64,000 bases of DNA from contig NZ_QQBA01000001.1 in NCBI RefSeq assembly GCF_003350545.1, forward strand, positions 346,348-410,347, written 5' to 3'. Under the pieces are notes generated by a model. It worked only from the letters and a program-made list of their open reading frames with translations, was not told where the DNA came from and made no database searches. The position numbers and the translations under genes are program-made. This document shows positions 36,541-45,716 of the stretch, piece by piece. The stretch comes from Flavobacterium glaciei. Lineage in GTDB: Bacteria > Bacteroidota > Bacteroidia > Flavobacteriales > Flavobacteriaceae. Position 1 is the first letter of the stretch. Each line of letters opens with the position of its first letter.

Positions 36541-36741
36541 ATGGATTATTTAGATACGCTTTTCAATTTTTTTAGAGTTTATGATAACTCACATTATATC
36601 AGAAAAGATTATAATGCGCTGACTGATAAAAATGAATATTTAGGAAAAAGAATTTTAAGTTTTCTATCAATTTTAATTACAATAATTGCAATAGTCTTTT
36701 TCATGTATGTAATTTATATAATGCTTAAACAATTAAAATAA
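36541..36741 (+). CDS. Small single-pass membrane protein between purK and purE
   Basis: 66 residues, family not recognised. An N-terminal soluble part (MDYLDTLFNFFRVYDNSHYI) is followed by one strong membrane helix at about residues 38-60 (ILSFLSILITIIAIVFFMYV) and a short basic tail. Support as a gene: its own ATG, snug fit with only 6 bases to purE, and a sensible hydrophobic segment. There is no evidence that it takes part in purine synthesis. Confidence 0.6.
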   Translation: MDYLDTLFNFFRVYDNSHYIRKDYNALTDKNEYLGKRILSFLSILITIIAIVFFMYVIYIMLKQLK

Positions 36742-36747
36742 GAAACA

Positions 36748-37230
36748 ATGAAAGTAGCCGTAATAATGGGAAGCATCTCAGACATGCCAATCATGCAAGA
36801 AGCCATAGATATCCTAAAAGCATTTGATATAGAAATAGAAGTCGACATCGTTTCGGCACACAGAACACCTGAAAAACTATTTGATTTTAGTCAGAACGCA
36901 CACACTCGTGGTATCTCGGTAGTTATTGCTGGTGCTGGCGGCGCTGCACACTTACCTGGAATGGTAGCTTCGATGTCCCCACTCCCAGTAATTGGCGTTC
37001 CTATAAAATCAAGCAATTCCATTGATGGATGGGATAGTGTTTTATCCATTCTTCAAATGCCTGGTGGCGTTCCCGTTGCAACAGTTGCACTTAATGGAGC
37101 AAAAAACGCAGGGATTCTTGCTGCTCAAATTATAGGAAGTCACAACAACAGTGTATTAGAAAAAGTAATTAAATATAAAATAGGACTGAAAGAAGCTGTT
37201 ACTATTGCTTCTGAAAGTATCCAAAAATAG
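36748..37230 (+). CDS. purE: N5-CAIR mutase
   Basis: 160 residues, class I PurE. Signatures are VAVIMGSISDMPIMQEA near the N-terminus, VSAHRTPEKLFDF and VIAGAGGAAHLPGMVAS. It moves the carboxylate of N5-CAIR to C4, giving CAIR for purine synthesis. It ends directly before a terminator. Confidence 0.96.
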   Translation: MKVAVIMGSISDMPIMQEAIDILKAFDIEIEVDIVSAHRTPEKLFDFSQNAHTRGISVVIAGAGGAAHLPGMVASMSPLPVIGVPIKSSNSIDGWDSVLSILQMPGGVPVATVALNGAKNAGILAAQIIGSHNNSVLEKVIKYKIGLKEAVTIASESIQK

Positions 37231-37231
37231 A

Positions 37232-37256
37232 AAAAGCTCCTTGATGGAGCTTTTTT
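37232..37256. terminator. Terminator after purE
   Basis: AAAAGCTCC pairs perfectly with GGAGCTTTT around TTGAT, with A and T runs on the two sides. It can serve the convergent gene ending at 37279 as well. Confidence 0.85.
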
Positions 37257-37278
37257 CAATTATTTACTTATAAAAAAG

Positions 37279-37950
37279 TTATTCCGCATCAACCGCAATT
37301 TCAAGTACTCCTCCAAATTCTGATGCAATGATATCGTCTTTGCTCATCCAATATTCAGAGGTCATAATCGTATAATTCACATTATCGGTGGTCTTCACAT
37401 CCCATAAAATATCTTCGGCTTCTGGGAAAGGTGCGTTTTCCGACATTTGGCTGTCAAATAATCTTTTGATTAAATTACTGCCTGACAATCCGTTATTTAA
37501 CAATTTTAAAATACTTTCTTTAGTCAATTCATTTTCATTTTTACCCTCAGCAGGAGCCAAGCTACATTCAATAATAGTAGCTTTTGCATTAGGAAAAGTA
37601 CCATTGTACGCTTTAAAAAGCAATTGATTGATATGAAACAATTTTGCATGCAACCCAATTTCAGGATATTCTTCACAAACTTTATCTAAGAACATATCAT
37701 TTGAAATTTGCTGAATCTGACCTTCATTCAAATCCTCTGCTAACTTATATTCTAACATTACAACCGCAGCGTCTCTAGCTTCAAAATCAGAAATTGCCAT
37801 AAACAATAACTCTCTCAAGGTAGAAGGCTCAGCATCCGCTGCATCAGGATAATCAAACTTTTCTAAAAGTTCTATATAATCCTCATTTGTCCAATACTCC
37901 TCAACCTCATCAACAGTATTTGTTCTATTTATTGTAATTTGATAATCCAT
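37279..37950 (-). CDS. Acidic cytoplasmic protein of unknown function
   Basis: 223 residues, family not recognised. There is no signal peptide or membrane segment. Composition is strongly acidic: WTNEDYIELLEKFDYPDAAD near the start and YWMSKDDIIASEFGGVLEIA at the end. It is predicted mainly helical in the first 130 residues with some beta structure at the C-terminus. The gene stands alone, convergent with purE and divergent from the M3 peptidase gene. Confidence 0.6.
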   Translation of the reverse strand: MDYQITINRTNTVDEVEEYWTNEDYIELLEKFDYPDAADAEPSTLRELLFMAISDFEARDAAVVMLEYKLAEDLNEGQIQQISNDMFLDKVCEEYPEIGLHAKLFHINQLLFKAYNGTFPNAKATIIECSLAPAEGKNENELTKESILKLLNNGLSGSNLIKRLFDSQMSENAPFPEAEDILWDVKTTDNVNYTIMTSEYWMSKDDIIASEFGGVLEIAVDAE

Positions 37951-38129
37951 CTTTTCTTTTACTTTATTAATTTTTTCTCGATTGGTCTTTTATTAAATCA
38001 ATCATTTTTTTACAATTTAAGGCTTTATTACCGCCAAACGAAATAAATAACATTTAAATAACAGTTTACAATCCGCTATTTAGATCTAAATCAATTCCGT
38101 CTACAACCTCATTTTTTTTATTAAATCCG

Positions 38130-38137
38130 TACCTTTG
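38130..38137 (+). promoter_or_regulatory. -7 box of the M3 peptidase gene
   Basis: TACCTTTG fits TAnnTTTG; it lies 38 bases before the ATG at 38176. No good -33 match is seen. Confidence 0.5.
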
Positions 38138-38175
38138 ATATCTTTAAACATGGAATTATTTTATTATTAATACAA

Positions 38176-40203
38176 ATGAGCATTTTAACACACCATTTCA
38201 ATACAAAATATAACACTGCGCCTTTTTCGAAAATTAAAAATGAAGATTTTCTTCCTGCTTTTCAAAAAGGAATCGAATTAGCAAAAGCCGAAATCGATGC
38301 AATTGTACGAAATCCTATACAACCTACTTTCGAGAACACGATTGAAGCATTAGCGTTCAGTGGAGATGTTTTGGACAGAATCTCAAGTATTTTTTTCAAC
38401 TTGAATTCAGCAGAAACCAATGACGAAATTCAAAAAATCGCTCAGGAAGTTTCACCTTTATTGTCTGAATTTGGAAACGATGTTCGTCTTAATCCTGATT
38501 TATTTGCCCGAGTAAAAACAGTATATGAGCAACGAGAAAAACTGAATCTCAATCCGGAGCAAACCACACTTTTAAACAAAAAATACAAAAGCTTTTCCAG
38601 AAACGGAGCCAATTTGCCAGAAGACAAAAAAAATCAATTGCGAGAAATCGACAAAGAATTATCAAAATTGAGTTTGCAGTTTGGCGAAAATGTTTTGGCA
38701 GAAACCCAAGCCTTTCAATTGCATATTACAAATGAATCCGATTTAGCCGGCTTACCTGAAGGAACAATCGAAGCTGCACGCTCTTTGGCTAAAAGCCAAG
38801 AAAAAGAAGGCTGGATTTTTACTTTAGATTATCCTAGTTATGTTCCGTTTGTAACCTACGCTGACAATCGTGAGTTACGTAAGAAAATGGCAATTGCTTT
38901 TGGTGCCAAAGGTTTTCAAAACAACGAATTTGACAATCAAGAAATTGTGCTAAAAATTGCCAAATTGCGTTTTGACAGAGCTCAAGTTTTAGGTTATGCC
39001 ACACACGCTCATTTTGTGCTTGAGGAAAGAATGGCTGAAAGTCCGGAGAAAGTAAAAACATTTTCGAATGATTTATTAGAAAAAGCCAAACCAGCTGCTT
39101 TAAAAGAATTTGCACAATTGACTGCATTCGCAAAAGAGCAACACGGAATTGACCAATTAGAAAAATGGGATGGCGCCTATTATTCCGAAAAATTGAAGCA
39201 GCAATTATTCAACTTAGATGATGAAATATTAAAGCCGTATTTTCAATTAGAAAAAGTGCTAGACGGTGCTTTTGCTGTAGCGCAAAAATTATTCGGAATC
39301 ACTTTTGAGGAAATTTTCGACGTGGATAAATACCACGAAGAAGTAAAAACATACGCAGTAAAAGATGAAGACAACCAACTGGTTGCTGTTTTTTATGCTG
39401 ATTTCTTTCCAAGAAAAGGCAAACGCAACGGTGCTTGGATGACCTCTTTTAAATCACAATACATAAAAGAAGAAAGCAACGAAAGACCACATATTTCTAT
39501 TGTGTGTAATTTTACAAAACCGACAGAAACGAAACCATCATTATTGACTTTTAATGAAGTCACTACTTTGTTTCATGAGTTTGGTCACGCCTTACATGGC
39601 ATGTTAGCTAACACTACTTATCCAAGTTTATCTGGAACTTCGGTTTATTGGGATTTTGTAGAACTACCAAGTCAGATTATGGAAAACTGGTGCTACGAAC
39701 CGGAAGCATTAGCATTGTTTGCGTATCATTATGAAACTGGCGAAATGATTCCGATGGAATTAGTACATAAAATCAAAGAAAGTGCAAGTTTTCAGGAAGG
39801 AATGGCAACTATGCGCCAATTGAGTTTTGGATTATTGGATATGGGATGGCACGCACAAGACCCTTCGAATATCAAAGACATCAAAGCTTTTGAAACCGAA
39901 CAGTTCGCAGCCACACAATTGTATCCTGAAGTAAAAGAAAATGCAATGAGTACTTCATTTTCTCATATTTTTCAGGGTGGCTATTCATCCGGTTATTACA
40001 GTTACAAATGGGCCGAAGTATTAGATGCCGATGCTTTTGAATATTTTCAAGAAAAAGGTATTTTCAATAAAGAAGTGGCTACCAAATTTAAGGAAAACGT
40101 ACTTTCCAAAGGAGGAACAGAACACCCGATGATTTTGTACAAACGCTTCAGAGGACAGGAACCAAAGCCGGAAGCTTTGTTACGAAGAGCAGGATTACTA
40201 TAG
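38176..40203 (+). CDS. M3-family zinc metallopeptidase (Dcp/oligopeptidase A type)
   Basis: 675 residues, no signal peptide, so probably cytosolic. The zinc motif HEFGH is at residues 467-471 (TLFHEFGHALHGMLA), with the third ligand region about 25 residues later (WDFVELPSQIMENW). C-terminal SHIFQGGYSSGYYSYKWAEV holds the conserved Tyr-rich substrate-binding loop. The sequence resembles peptidyl-dipeptidase Dcp, which removes C-terminal dipeptides, but oligopeptidase A is close. It is followed by its own terminator. Confidence 0.92.
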   Translation: MSILTHHFNTKYNTAPFSKIKNEDFLPAFQKGIELAKAEIDAIVRNPIQPTFENTIEALAFSGDVLDRISSIFFNLNSAETNDEIQKIAQEVSPLLSEFGNDVRLNPDLFARVKTVYEQREKLNLNPEQTTLLNKKYKSFSRNGANLPEDKKNQLREIDKELSKLSLQFGENVLAETQAFQLHITNESDLAGLPEGTIEAARSLAKSQEKEGWIFTLDYPSYVPFVTYADNRELRKKMAIAFGAKGFQNNEFDNQEIVLKIAKLRFDRAQVLGYATHAHFVLEERMAESPEKVKTFSNDLLEKAKPAALKEFAQLTAFAKEQHGIDQLEKWDGAYYSEKLKQQLFNLDDEILKPYFQLEKVLDGAFAVAQKLFGITFEEIFDVDKYHEEVKTYAVKDEDNQLVAVFYADFFPRKGKRNGAWMTSFKSQYIKEESNERPHISIVCNFTKPTETKPSLLTFNEVTTLFHEFGHALHGMLANTTYPSLSGTSVYWDFVELPSQIMENWCYEPEALALFAYHYETGEMIPMELVHKIKESASFQEGMATMRQLSFGLLDMGWHAQDPSNIKDIKAFETEQFAATQLYPEVKENAMSTSFSHIFQGGYSSGYYSYKWAEVLDADAFEYFQEKGIFNKEVATKFKENVLSKGGTEHPMILYKRFRGQEPKPEALLRRAGLL

Positions 40204-40217
40204 AAACATATTTATTG

Positions 40218-40248
40218 AAAACCCGAAGTAACAGGCTTCGGGTTTTTT
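40218..40248 (+). terminator. Terminator of the M3 peptidase gene
   Basis: AAAACCCGAAG (40218-40228) pairs perfectly with CTTCGGGTTTT (40236-40246), followed by more T. Confidence 0.88.
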
Positions 40249-40292
40249 AATAAACTATCAATACCGTTACAAAAATTTAAATCCAAGAAAAA

Positions 40293-41000
40293 ATGAGTTT
40301 CTTAAAAGCAGAGTGGAATAATTTAGCCATGATTAATTATGAAGTTAATTCCGAAATTCTACAAAAATATGTCCCAAAGGGAACGGAGATAGACTTGTGG
40401 AATGGCAAATGTTATGTTAGTTTTATTGGTTTCTTATTTGAAAACGTTCGTGTTTTAGGAATAAAAATTCCTTTTCATTCTGATTTTGAAGAAGTCAATC
40501 TTCGGTTTTATGTGAAACGATTTGAAAACGGAGCCTGGAAAAGAGGTGCGGTTTTTATCAGCGAAATTGTTCCAAAATATGCGATTTCATTTGTTGCTAA
40601 TACATTTTACAACGAGCATTACCGAACTTTGCCCATGAAACATACTCTGAAAGTTAATGAAAACTCTCGAGAATTTATATACCAATGGAAGGTTAACAAT
40701 AATTGGAATACCATTCAGGTAGCAACACAAAAAAATCCCATTGCAATTGAACCCGATTCTGAAGCTGAGTTTATTACGGAGCATTATTTTGGCTATACCA
40801 AAATCAATGAAAACGAAACTTTTGAATACCAAGTCACCCATCCCAGATGGCAACAATATGAAGTGACTAAAAACGAATCCGTGATTGATTTTGAAGGAGT
40901 TTACGGAGAAGAATTTGCATTTATTAAAGATTTAAAACCCACTTCTGTATTTCTTGCCATTGGCTCGAAAATTACAATTGAAGACAAACGAAAATTATAA
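40293..41000 (+). CDS. DUF2071 (YqjF-like) protein
   Basis: 235 residues, cytosolic. The DUF2071 pattern is visible: AEWNNLAMINYEVNSEILQKYVP at the start, WNGKCYVSFIGFLFENVRVLG, VNLRFYVKRFENGAWKRGAVF and FVANTFYNEHYRTLPM. The biochemical function of the family is not known. Five bases separate it from an SRPBCC gene, so both are probably on one mRNA and may handle the same ligand. Confidence 0.8.
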   Translation: MSFLKAEWNNLAMINYEVNSEILQKYVPKGTEIDLWNGKCYVSFIGFLFENVRVLGIKIPFHSDFEEVNLRFYVKRFENGAWKRGAVFISEIVPKYAISFVANTFYNEHYRTLPMKHTLKVNENSREFIYQWKVNNNWNTIQVATQKNPIAIEPDSEAEFITEHYFGYTKINENETFEYQVTHPRWQQYEVTKNESVIDFEGVYGEEFAFIKDLKPTSVFLAIGSKITIEDKRKL

Positions 41001-41005
41001 TTGTA

Positions 41006-41461
41006 ATGACCAGAATAAAAATTCGGACTCAAATAAAGGCACCTATACAAACTGTTTTCGATATATCCAGAGACATTGATGTGCATCAAAAATCTGCCAG
41101 TCGTACAAACGAAATAGCCATTGACGGAGTCACTTCCGGTCTAATCAATTATAACGAAACTGTAACTTGGCGCGGTAAACATTTTGGTTTTTACCTAACA
41201 CACAAAAGCCGAATAACCGCTATGAATCACTATGATTATTTTGTGGATGAAATGGAGGAAGGAAAATTCAAATCTTTTCGTCATGAACATATTTTTTACA
41301 AAAAAAATGGATTAACCATTATGAAAGATAAAATACATTACGAAGTACCTTATGGTTTTTTTGGAGAATTATTTGATTTTTTGTTTCTAAAAAACCACAT
41401 GATTAATTTTATTCTCGAAAGAAATAAAGTATTGAAAATGCTGTCTGAAAGCAAGCCGTAA
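41006..41461 (+). CDS. SRPBCC (START-like/cyclase) family protein
   Basis: 151 residues with no signal peptide. The pattern is that of the helix-grip fold used for hydrophobic ligands: TRIKIRTQIKAPIQTVFDIS at the start, NYNETVTWRGKHFGFYLTHK in the middle and the long C-terminal helix from FLKNHMINFILERNKVLKML. Ligand and reaction are unknown. It is paired with DUF2071 upstream. Confidence 0.78.
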   Translation: MTRIKIRTQIKAPIQTVFDISRDIDVHQKSASRTNEIAIDGVTSGLINYNETVTWRGKHFGFYLTHKSRITAMNHYDYFVDEMEEGKFKSFRHEHIFYKKNGLTIMKDKIHYEVPYGFFGELFDFLFLKNHMINFILERNKVLKMLSESKP

Positions 41462-41547
41462 AACCCGACACATCGCCTAAATAAAAGCCCAAACTATTTC
41501 AAAAAGGCGCTGAAATTCTCTTTAATCAACAGTGGAAAAATATCCTA

Positions 41548-41588
41548 TTCACCAAATTTATATTTTTATTGGTGAACGTATTCACCAA
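41548..41588. repeat. Triple TTCACCAA motif with a dyad, between convergent genes
   Basis: TTCACCAA occurs at 41548-41555 and 41581-41588, and its complement TTGGTGAA at 41569-41576. The last two form ATTGGTGAA-CGTA-TTCACCAAT. Such spaced dyads are either protein-binding sites or the stem of a terminator; there is only a short T run (CTTTTTAA) about 10 bases later. Confidence 0.4.
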
Positions 41589-41599
41589 TTAAGTGCTTT

Positions 41600-42436
41600 T
41601 TAAAATAACAACAGCAACAGCCACCAAGCTATAGGAATGCTTTCTACCCAAAAAGAAGTGTAATATTTAGAGCGTTTTTCATTGGCGAAAGCCAGAAACA
41701 AAGCTACTAGAATAGCAATTGCAAAAATCAATAACAATTGAAGCGATAAGAATTGCAAATTGAGAATGCCATTGACATTGCTATTGAAAAGTTCCAATAC
41801 ACAAAAAATTATCAATAAAATGTATCCCAGATTTTTCGTGCGCTTCACTCCTATTTGTTGCGGAACGGTTTTAAGATGCGGATCATCATTTGTCAAATCA
41901 ATGATTTCAAAAATTAGAACCAAGACAAAAATCAGAATAAAACGTTGCAAACATTTTAGATAAAAGTCCGAAGAAATCAGGATACCCGAATCTAAAATTG
42001 GCAATCCTAACGTTACGCCTACCCAACACAACGCCACTATATGAATCTTTACTCCTGCCCAGTTTCTTGCATTTTTTTTATTTGGAAAAAAGGGAAGCGT
42101 GTACAGTAATGTGACACTCAAAAAAGCTATTGCAACAATCTGAGTAATGCGTTCCAGTTGAAAAAAATAAAATCCAACCAAAATAAATGACCAAAAACTG
42201 AACAAAGTAATTGCTTTAAGTTCCTTTCGCATCTTTATTTTTTTGGCTCGAGCCAAAGCGTCATATTTTACAAAATTATATCCTACAATAGTACCAAAAA
42301 AAGCGAAGTTAGCAACTGCATCACCTTCTGGAATGTGGAACATATGTTGAGTCATTAGCACTAAGGCATAACACGACAAAGCCACGTGAATACTACTATT
42401 TATATAAAAATTGAATATTAGTTTAAAAAACCTCAT
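41600..42436 (-). CDS. UbiA-superfamily-like integral membrane protein
   Basis: 278 residues with about seven to eight membrane helices. Two loops resemble the prenyltransferase Asp-rich motifs: NFVKYDALA (residues 54-62), where the first motif is degenerate, and EIIDLTNDDPHLKTVPQQIG (177-196), which closely follows the DxxDxxxD...TLPxxxG pattern of UbiA enzymes. Because motif one lacks most aspartates, prenyl transfer is uncertain. The gene stands alone, divergent from gcvP, with a perfect -7 box 4 bases before its ATG. Confidence 0.65.
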   Translation of the reverse strand: MRFFKLIFNFYINSSIHVALSCYALVLMTQHMFHIPEGDAVANFAFFGTIVGYNFVKYDALARAKKIKMRKELKAITLFSFWSFILVGFYFFQLERITQIVAIAFLSVTLLYTLPFFPNKKNARNWAGVKIHIVALCWVGVTLGLPILDSGILISSDFYLKCLQRFILIFVLVLIFEIIDLTNDDPHLKTVPQQIGVKRTKNLGYILLIIFCVLELFNSNVNGILNLQFLSLQLLLIFAIAILVALFLAFANEKRSKYYTSFWVESIPIAWWLLLLLF

Positions 42437-42440
42437 TAGA

Positions 42441-42448
42441 CAAAATTA
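42441..42448 (-). promoter_or_regulatory. -7 box of the UbiA-like gene, 4 bases before its ATG
   Basis: Minus-strand TAATTTTG (complement of 42441-42448) is a perfect TAnnTTTG ending 4 bases before the ATG. Confidence 0.6.
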
Positions 42449-42582
42449 ATCAAAGTGTTAATAAGAACGGCTTTTAGTTGAAAAATTCACAGAAAATCAA
42501 GTTAAAAAAGGCAATTAATAGCATATTAATATTTAATTTTACAGCCTTTAAAACTAGAAACACACAACCCATTTTATATACA

Positions 42583-45432
42583 ATGAAAACAGACGCTTTT
42601 GCATTAAGACACATTGGCCCAAGAGAAAATGATCTAGAACACATGTTGAAGACCATTGGAGCAGGATCACTGGAACAATTAATTCAGGAAACGATTCCAA
42701 GTGATATTCGTTTAGAATCTGACTTAGATTTAGAGCCTGCAATGACTGAATATGAGTTTGCAAATCACATCCAAAAATTAGGAAATAAAAATAAAGTTTT
42801 TCAATCTTATATTGGTTTAGGATACAATGCAGCTATTATTCCCGCGGTGATTCAAAGAAATGTTTTTGAAAACCCAGGGTGGTACACTGCCTACACACCG
42901 TATCAAGCCGAAATTGCTCAAGGTCGTCTGGAAGCTATTTTGAATTTCCAAACCATGGTTATCGAATTAACCGGAATGGAAATAGCCAATGCTTCTTTAT
43001 TGGACGAAGGAACTGCTGCAGCAGAAGCTATGGCATTACTTTTTGATGTTCGTTCACGTGACCAAAAGAAAAACAACATCAATAAATTCTTCGTTTCTGA
43101 AGAAATATTACCTCAAACATTATCTGTTTTACAAACACGCTCTACTCCAATAGGAGTAGAATTAGTAGTTGGAAATCATGAAACATTCGATTTTTCATCA
43201 GAATATTATGGAGCAATCCTACAATACCCGGGCAAATTTGGACAAGTTCATGATTATTCTGCATTTATAGCTAAAGCTGCTGAAAACGAAATAAAAGTTG
43301 CTGTTGCCGCTGATATTTTGAGTTTAGTCAAACTTACTCCTCCAGGAGAAATGGGCGCAGCAGTTGTACTGGGAACTACACAGCGTTTTGGAATTCCGTT
43401 GGGTTATGGCGGACCACACGCAGCTTATTTTGCTACAAAAGAAGAATACAAAAGAAGTATGCCGGGAAGAATCATAGGCGTAACTGTTGATACTGATGGA
43501 AATCGGGCTTTACGTATGGCGTTACAAACCCGCGAACAACACATTAAACGTGATAAGGCAACATCAAATATTTGTACGGCGCAGGTTTTATTGTCTGTTA
43601 TGGCAGGAATGTATTCCGTATATCATGGTCCAAAAGGATTGCAATACATCGCAGATAAAGTACATGCATCTGCAGCTACATTAGCAAATACATTAGAAAA
43701 ATTAGGCTATCAGCAAACCAATACCGCTTTCTTTGACACTATAGTTGTAAATGCTGATGCCAAAAAAGTAAAAGCGATTGCTGAAGAAAACGAAATTAAT
43801 TTCTATTACATAGACGACAATACGATTTCAATTTCTTTAAATGAAACGACGAGTATTGCTGATTTAAATAAAATTGTTGGTGTTTTTGCTTCCGCAAATG
43901 GCGCTTCAGTAAACACTATTGAAAGTTTATCAGAAACCATTCATTTTCCTGAAAACATAAACAGAACATCAACGTTTTTACAACACGATGTTTTCAACAA
44001 ATACCATTCGGAAACCGCTTTGATGCGTTACATCAAAATGCTGGAAAGAAAAGATTTAGCATTGAATCACTCGATGATTTCACTAGGTTCTTGTACCATG
44101 AAACTGAATGCAGCTTCAGAAATGTTGCCTTTAAGTATGGCACAATGGAACAACATTCACCCGTTTGCACCACTTGACCAAGCGCAAGGATACCAAGAAA
44201 TGTTAACTAAATTAGAACAACAGTTAAATGTTATTACTGGTTTTGCCGGAACTACTTTACAACCTAATTCAGGAGCTCAAGGAGAATATGCCGGATTAAT
44301 GGTGATTCGTGCGTACCACCAATCAAGAGGTGATCACCATAGAAATATTGCTTTAATTCCATCATCGGCTCACGGAACAAATCCGGCATCTGCAGCAATG
44401 GCTGGAATGAAAGTTGTGGTTACAAAAACATTGGAAAACGGAAATATCGACGTAGAAGATTTACGTGAAAAAGCACTTTTACACAAAGACAATCTTTCAT
44501 GTTTGATGGTTACCTACCCATCAACTCATGGTGTTTTTGAAAGCGCCATAAAAGAAATTACACAATTAATCCACGATAATGGCGGACAAGTATATATGGA
44601 TGGTGCGAATATGAATGCGCAAGTTGGATTAACAAATCCTGCAACTATTGGTGCTGACGTATGTCACTTGAACTTACACAAAACATTTGCTATTCCTCAT
44701 GGAGGTGGTGGGCCTGGTGTAGGACCAATATGTGTAGCGCCACAATTAGTTCCATTTTTACCAACAAATCCTGTAATTCCAACTGGTGGAGAAAACGCCA
44801 TTACGGCAATTTCTGCTGCACCATGGGGTTCTGCTTTGGTTTGTTTAATTTCCTACGGTTATATCTGTATGCTTGGTGCTGAAGGCTTAAAAAAATCTAC
44901 TGAATATGCAATTTTAAACGCAAACTACATTAAAGAGAAATTAAACGGTCATTATGATACGTTATATTCTGGAGAAATGGGTCGTGCAGCACACGAAATG
45001 ATTTTAGAATGCCGTCCATTTAAAGAAAAAGGAATTGAAGTAACTGATATTGCAAAACGATTAATGGATTATGGTTTTCATGCTCCTACTGTTTCTTTCC
45101 CAGTTGCAGGTACTTTAATGATTGAACCTACTGAAAGTGAAAACTTAGAAGAATTAGATCGTTTTTGTGATGCCATGATTGCTATCAGAAAAGAAATTGA
45201 AGCAGCTACATTAGACAATCCAAATAATGTATTAAAAAATGCGCCACATACTTTGATGATGGTAACAATTGACAACTGGAATTTTCCATACACTCGTGAA
45301 GCAGCAGCATTCCCATTAGAATACATTACCGAAAACAAATTCTGGCCTACTGTTCGTAGAGCAGATGAAGCGTACGGTGACAGAAATTTAGTTTGTTCCT
45401 GCGCTCCAATTGAAGCCTATATGGAAAGCTAA
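42583..45432 (+). CDS. gcvP: Glycine dehydrogenase (decarboxylating), P protein of the glycine cleavage system
   Basis: 949 residues from the ATG at 42583 (MKTDAFALRHIGPRENDLEH), the standard GcvP N-terminus. The frame is open for 35 more codons upstream, but these encode a low-complexity Lys/Asn stretch and are intergenic. It is the fused single-chain form: the N-terminal half resembles GcvPA, the C-terminal half GcvPB. The PLP lysine is Lys700 in HLNLHKTFAIPHGGGGPG. It decarboxylates glycine onto lipoyl-GcvH. gcvT and gcvH are not adjacent. Confidence 0.96.
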   Translation: MKTDAFALRHIGPRENDLEHMLKTIGAGSLEQLIQETIPSDIRLESDLDLEPAMTEYEFANHIQKLGNKNKVFQSYIGLGYNAAIIPAVIQRNVFENPGWYTAYTPYQAEIAQGRLEAILNFQTMVIELTGMEIANASLLDEGTAAAEAMALLFDVRSRDQKKNNINKFFVSEEILPQTLSVLQTRSTPIGVELVVGNHETFDFSSEYYGAILQYPGKFGQVHDYSAFIAKAAENEIKVAVAADILSLVKLTPPGEMGAAVVLGTTQRFGIPLGYGGPHAAYFATKEEYKRSMPGRIIGVTVDTDGNRALRMALQTREQHIKRDKATSNICTAQVLLSVMAGMYSVYHGPKGLQYIADKVHASAATLANTLEKLGYQQTNTAFFDTIVVNADAKKVKAIAEENEINFYYIDDNTISISLNETTSIADLNKIVGVFASANGASVNTIESLSETIHFPENINRTSTFLQHDVFNKYHSETALMRYIKMLERKDLALNHSMISLGSCTMKLNAASEMLPLSMAQWNNIHPFAPLDQAQGYQEMLTKLEQQLNVITGFAGTTLQPNSGAQGEYAGLMVIRAYHQSRGDHHRNIALIPSSAHGTNPASAAMAGMKVVVTKTLENGNIDVEDLREKALLHKDNLSCLMVTYPSTHGVFESAIKEITQLIHDNGGQVYMDGANMNAQVGLTNPATIGADVCHLNLHKTFAIPHGGGGPGVGPICVAPQLVPFLPTNPVIPTGGENAITAISAAPWGSALVCLISYGYICMLGAEGLKKSTEYAILNANYIKEKLNGHYDTLYSGEMGRAAHEMILECRPFKEKGIEVTDIAKRLMDYGFHAPTVSFPVAGTLMIEPTESENLEELDRFCDAMIAIRKEIEAATLDNPNNVLKNAPHTLMMVTIDNWNFPYTREAAAFPLEYITENKFWPTVRRADEAYGDRNLVCSCAPIEAYMES

Positions 45433-45442
45433 ATTATAACTT

Positions 45443-45474
45443 AAAATGTCTCGAGAAATCGGGACATTTTTTTT
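45443..45474 (+). terminator. Terminator of gcvP
   Basis: AAAATGTCTCG (45443-45453) pairs with CGGGACATTTT (45460-45470) with one wobble, followed by TTTT. Confidence 0.82.
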
Positions 45475-45716
45475 AGTTTTAAAAACAAAAACTTTATTAA
45501 ACTTATTAATTAAAATCTTTAAAAAATAAAATCATAATTTTTGATTAATAGATTTATGAAATAAAAATCACATCAAAACTTACAATTCGTAACGAAATAA
45601 TCAATATTTTTGCCAATAAACTATTATTTCATAATTATATGCACGCATAGTAAATTTTGTGAGTGTAGTAAATTTTTAATGATTAAATTAGCATCAAATT
45701 TTGGAAATTTAACGCA

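Noticed and set aside
45433..45716. Possible small gene in the gap after gcvP
   Set aside because: After the terminator the 240 bases are very AT-rich with short frames only; no start with family signal or promoter plus frame was found.
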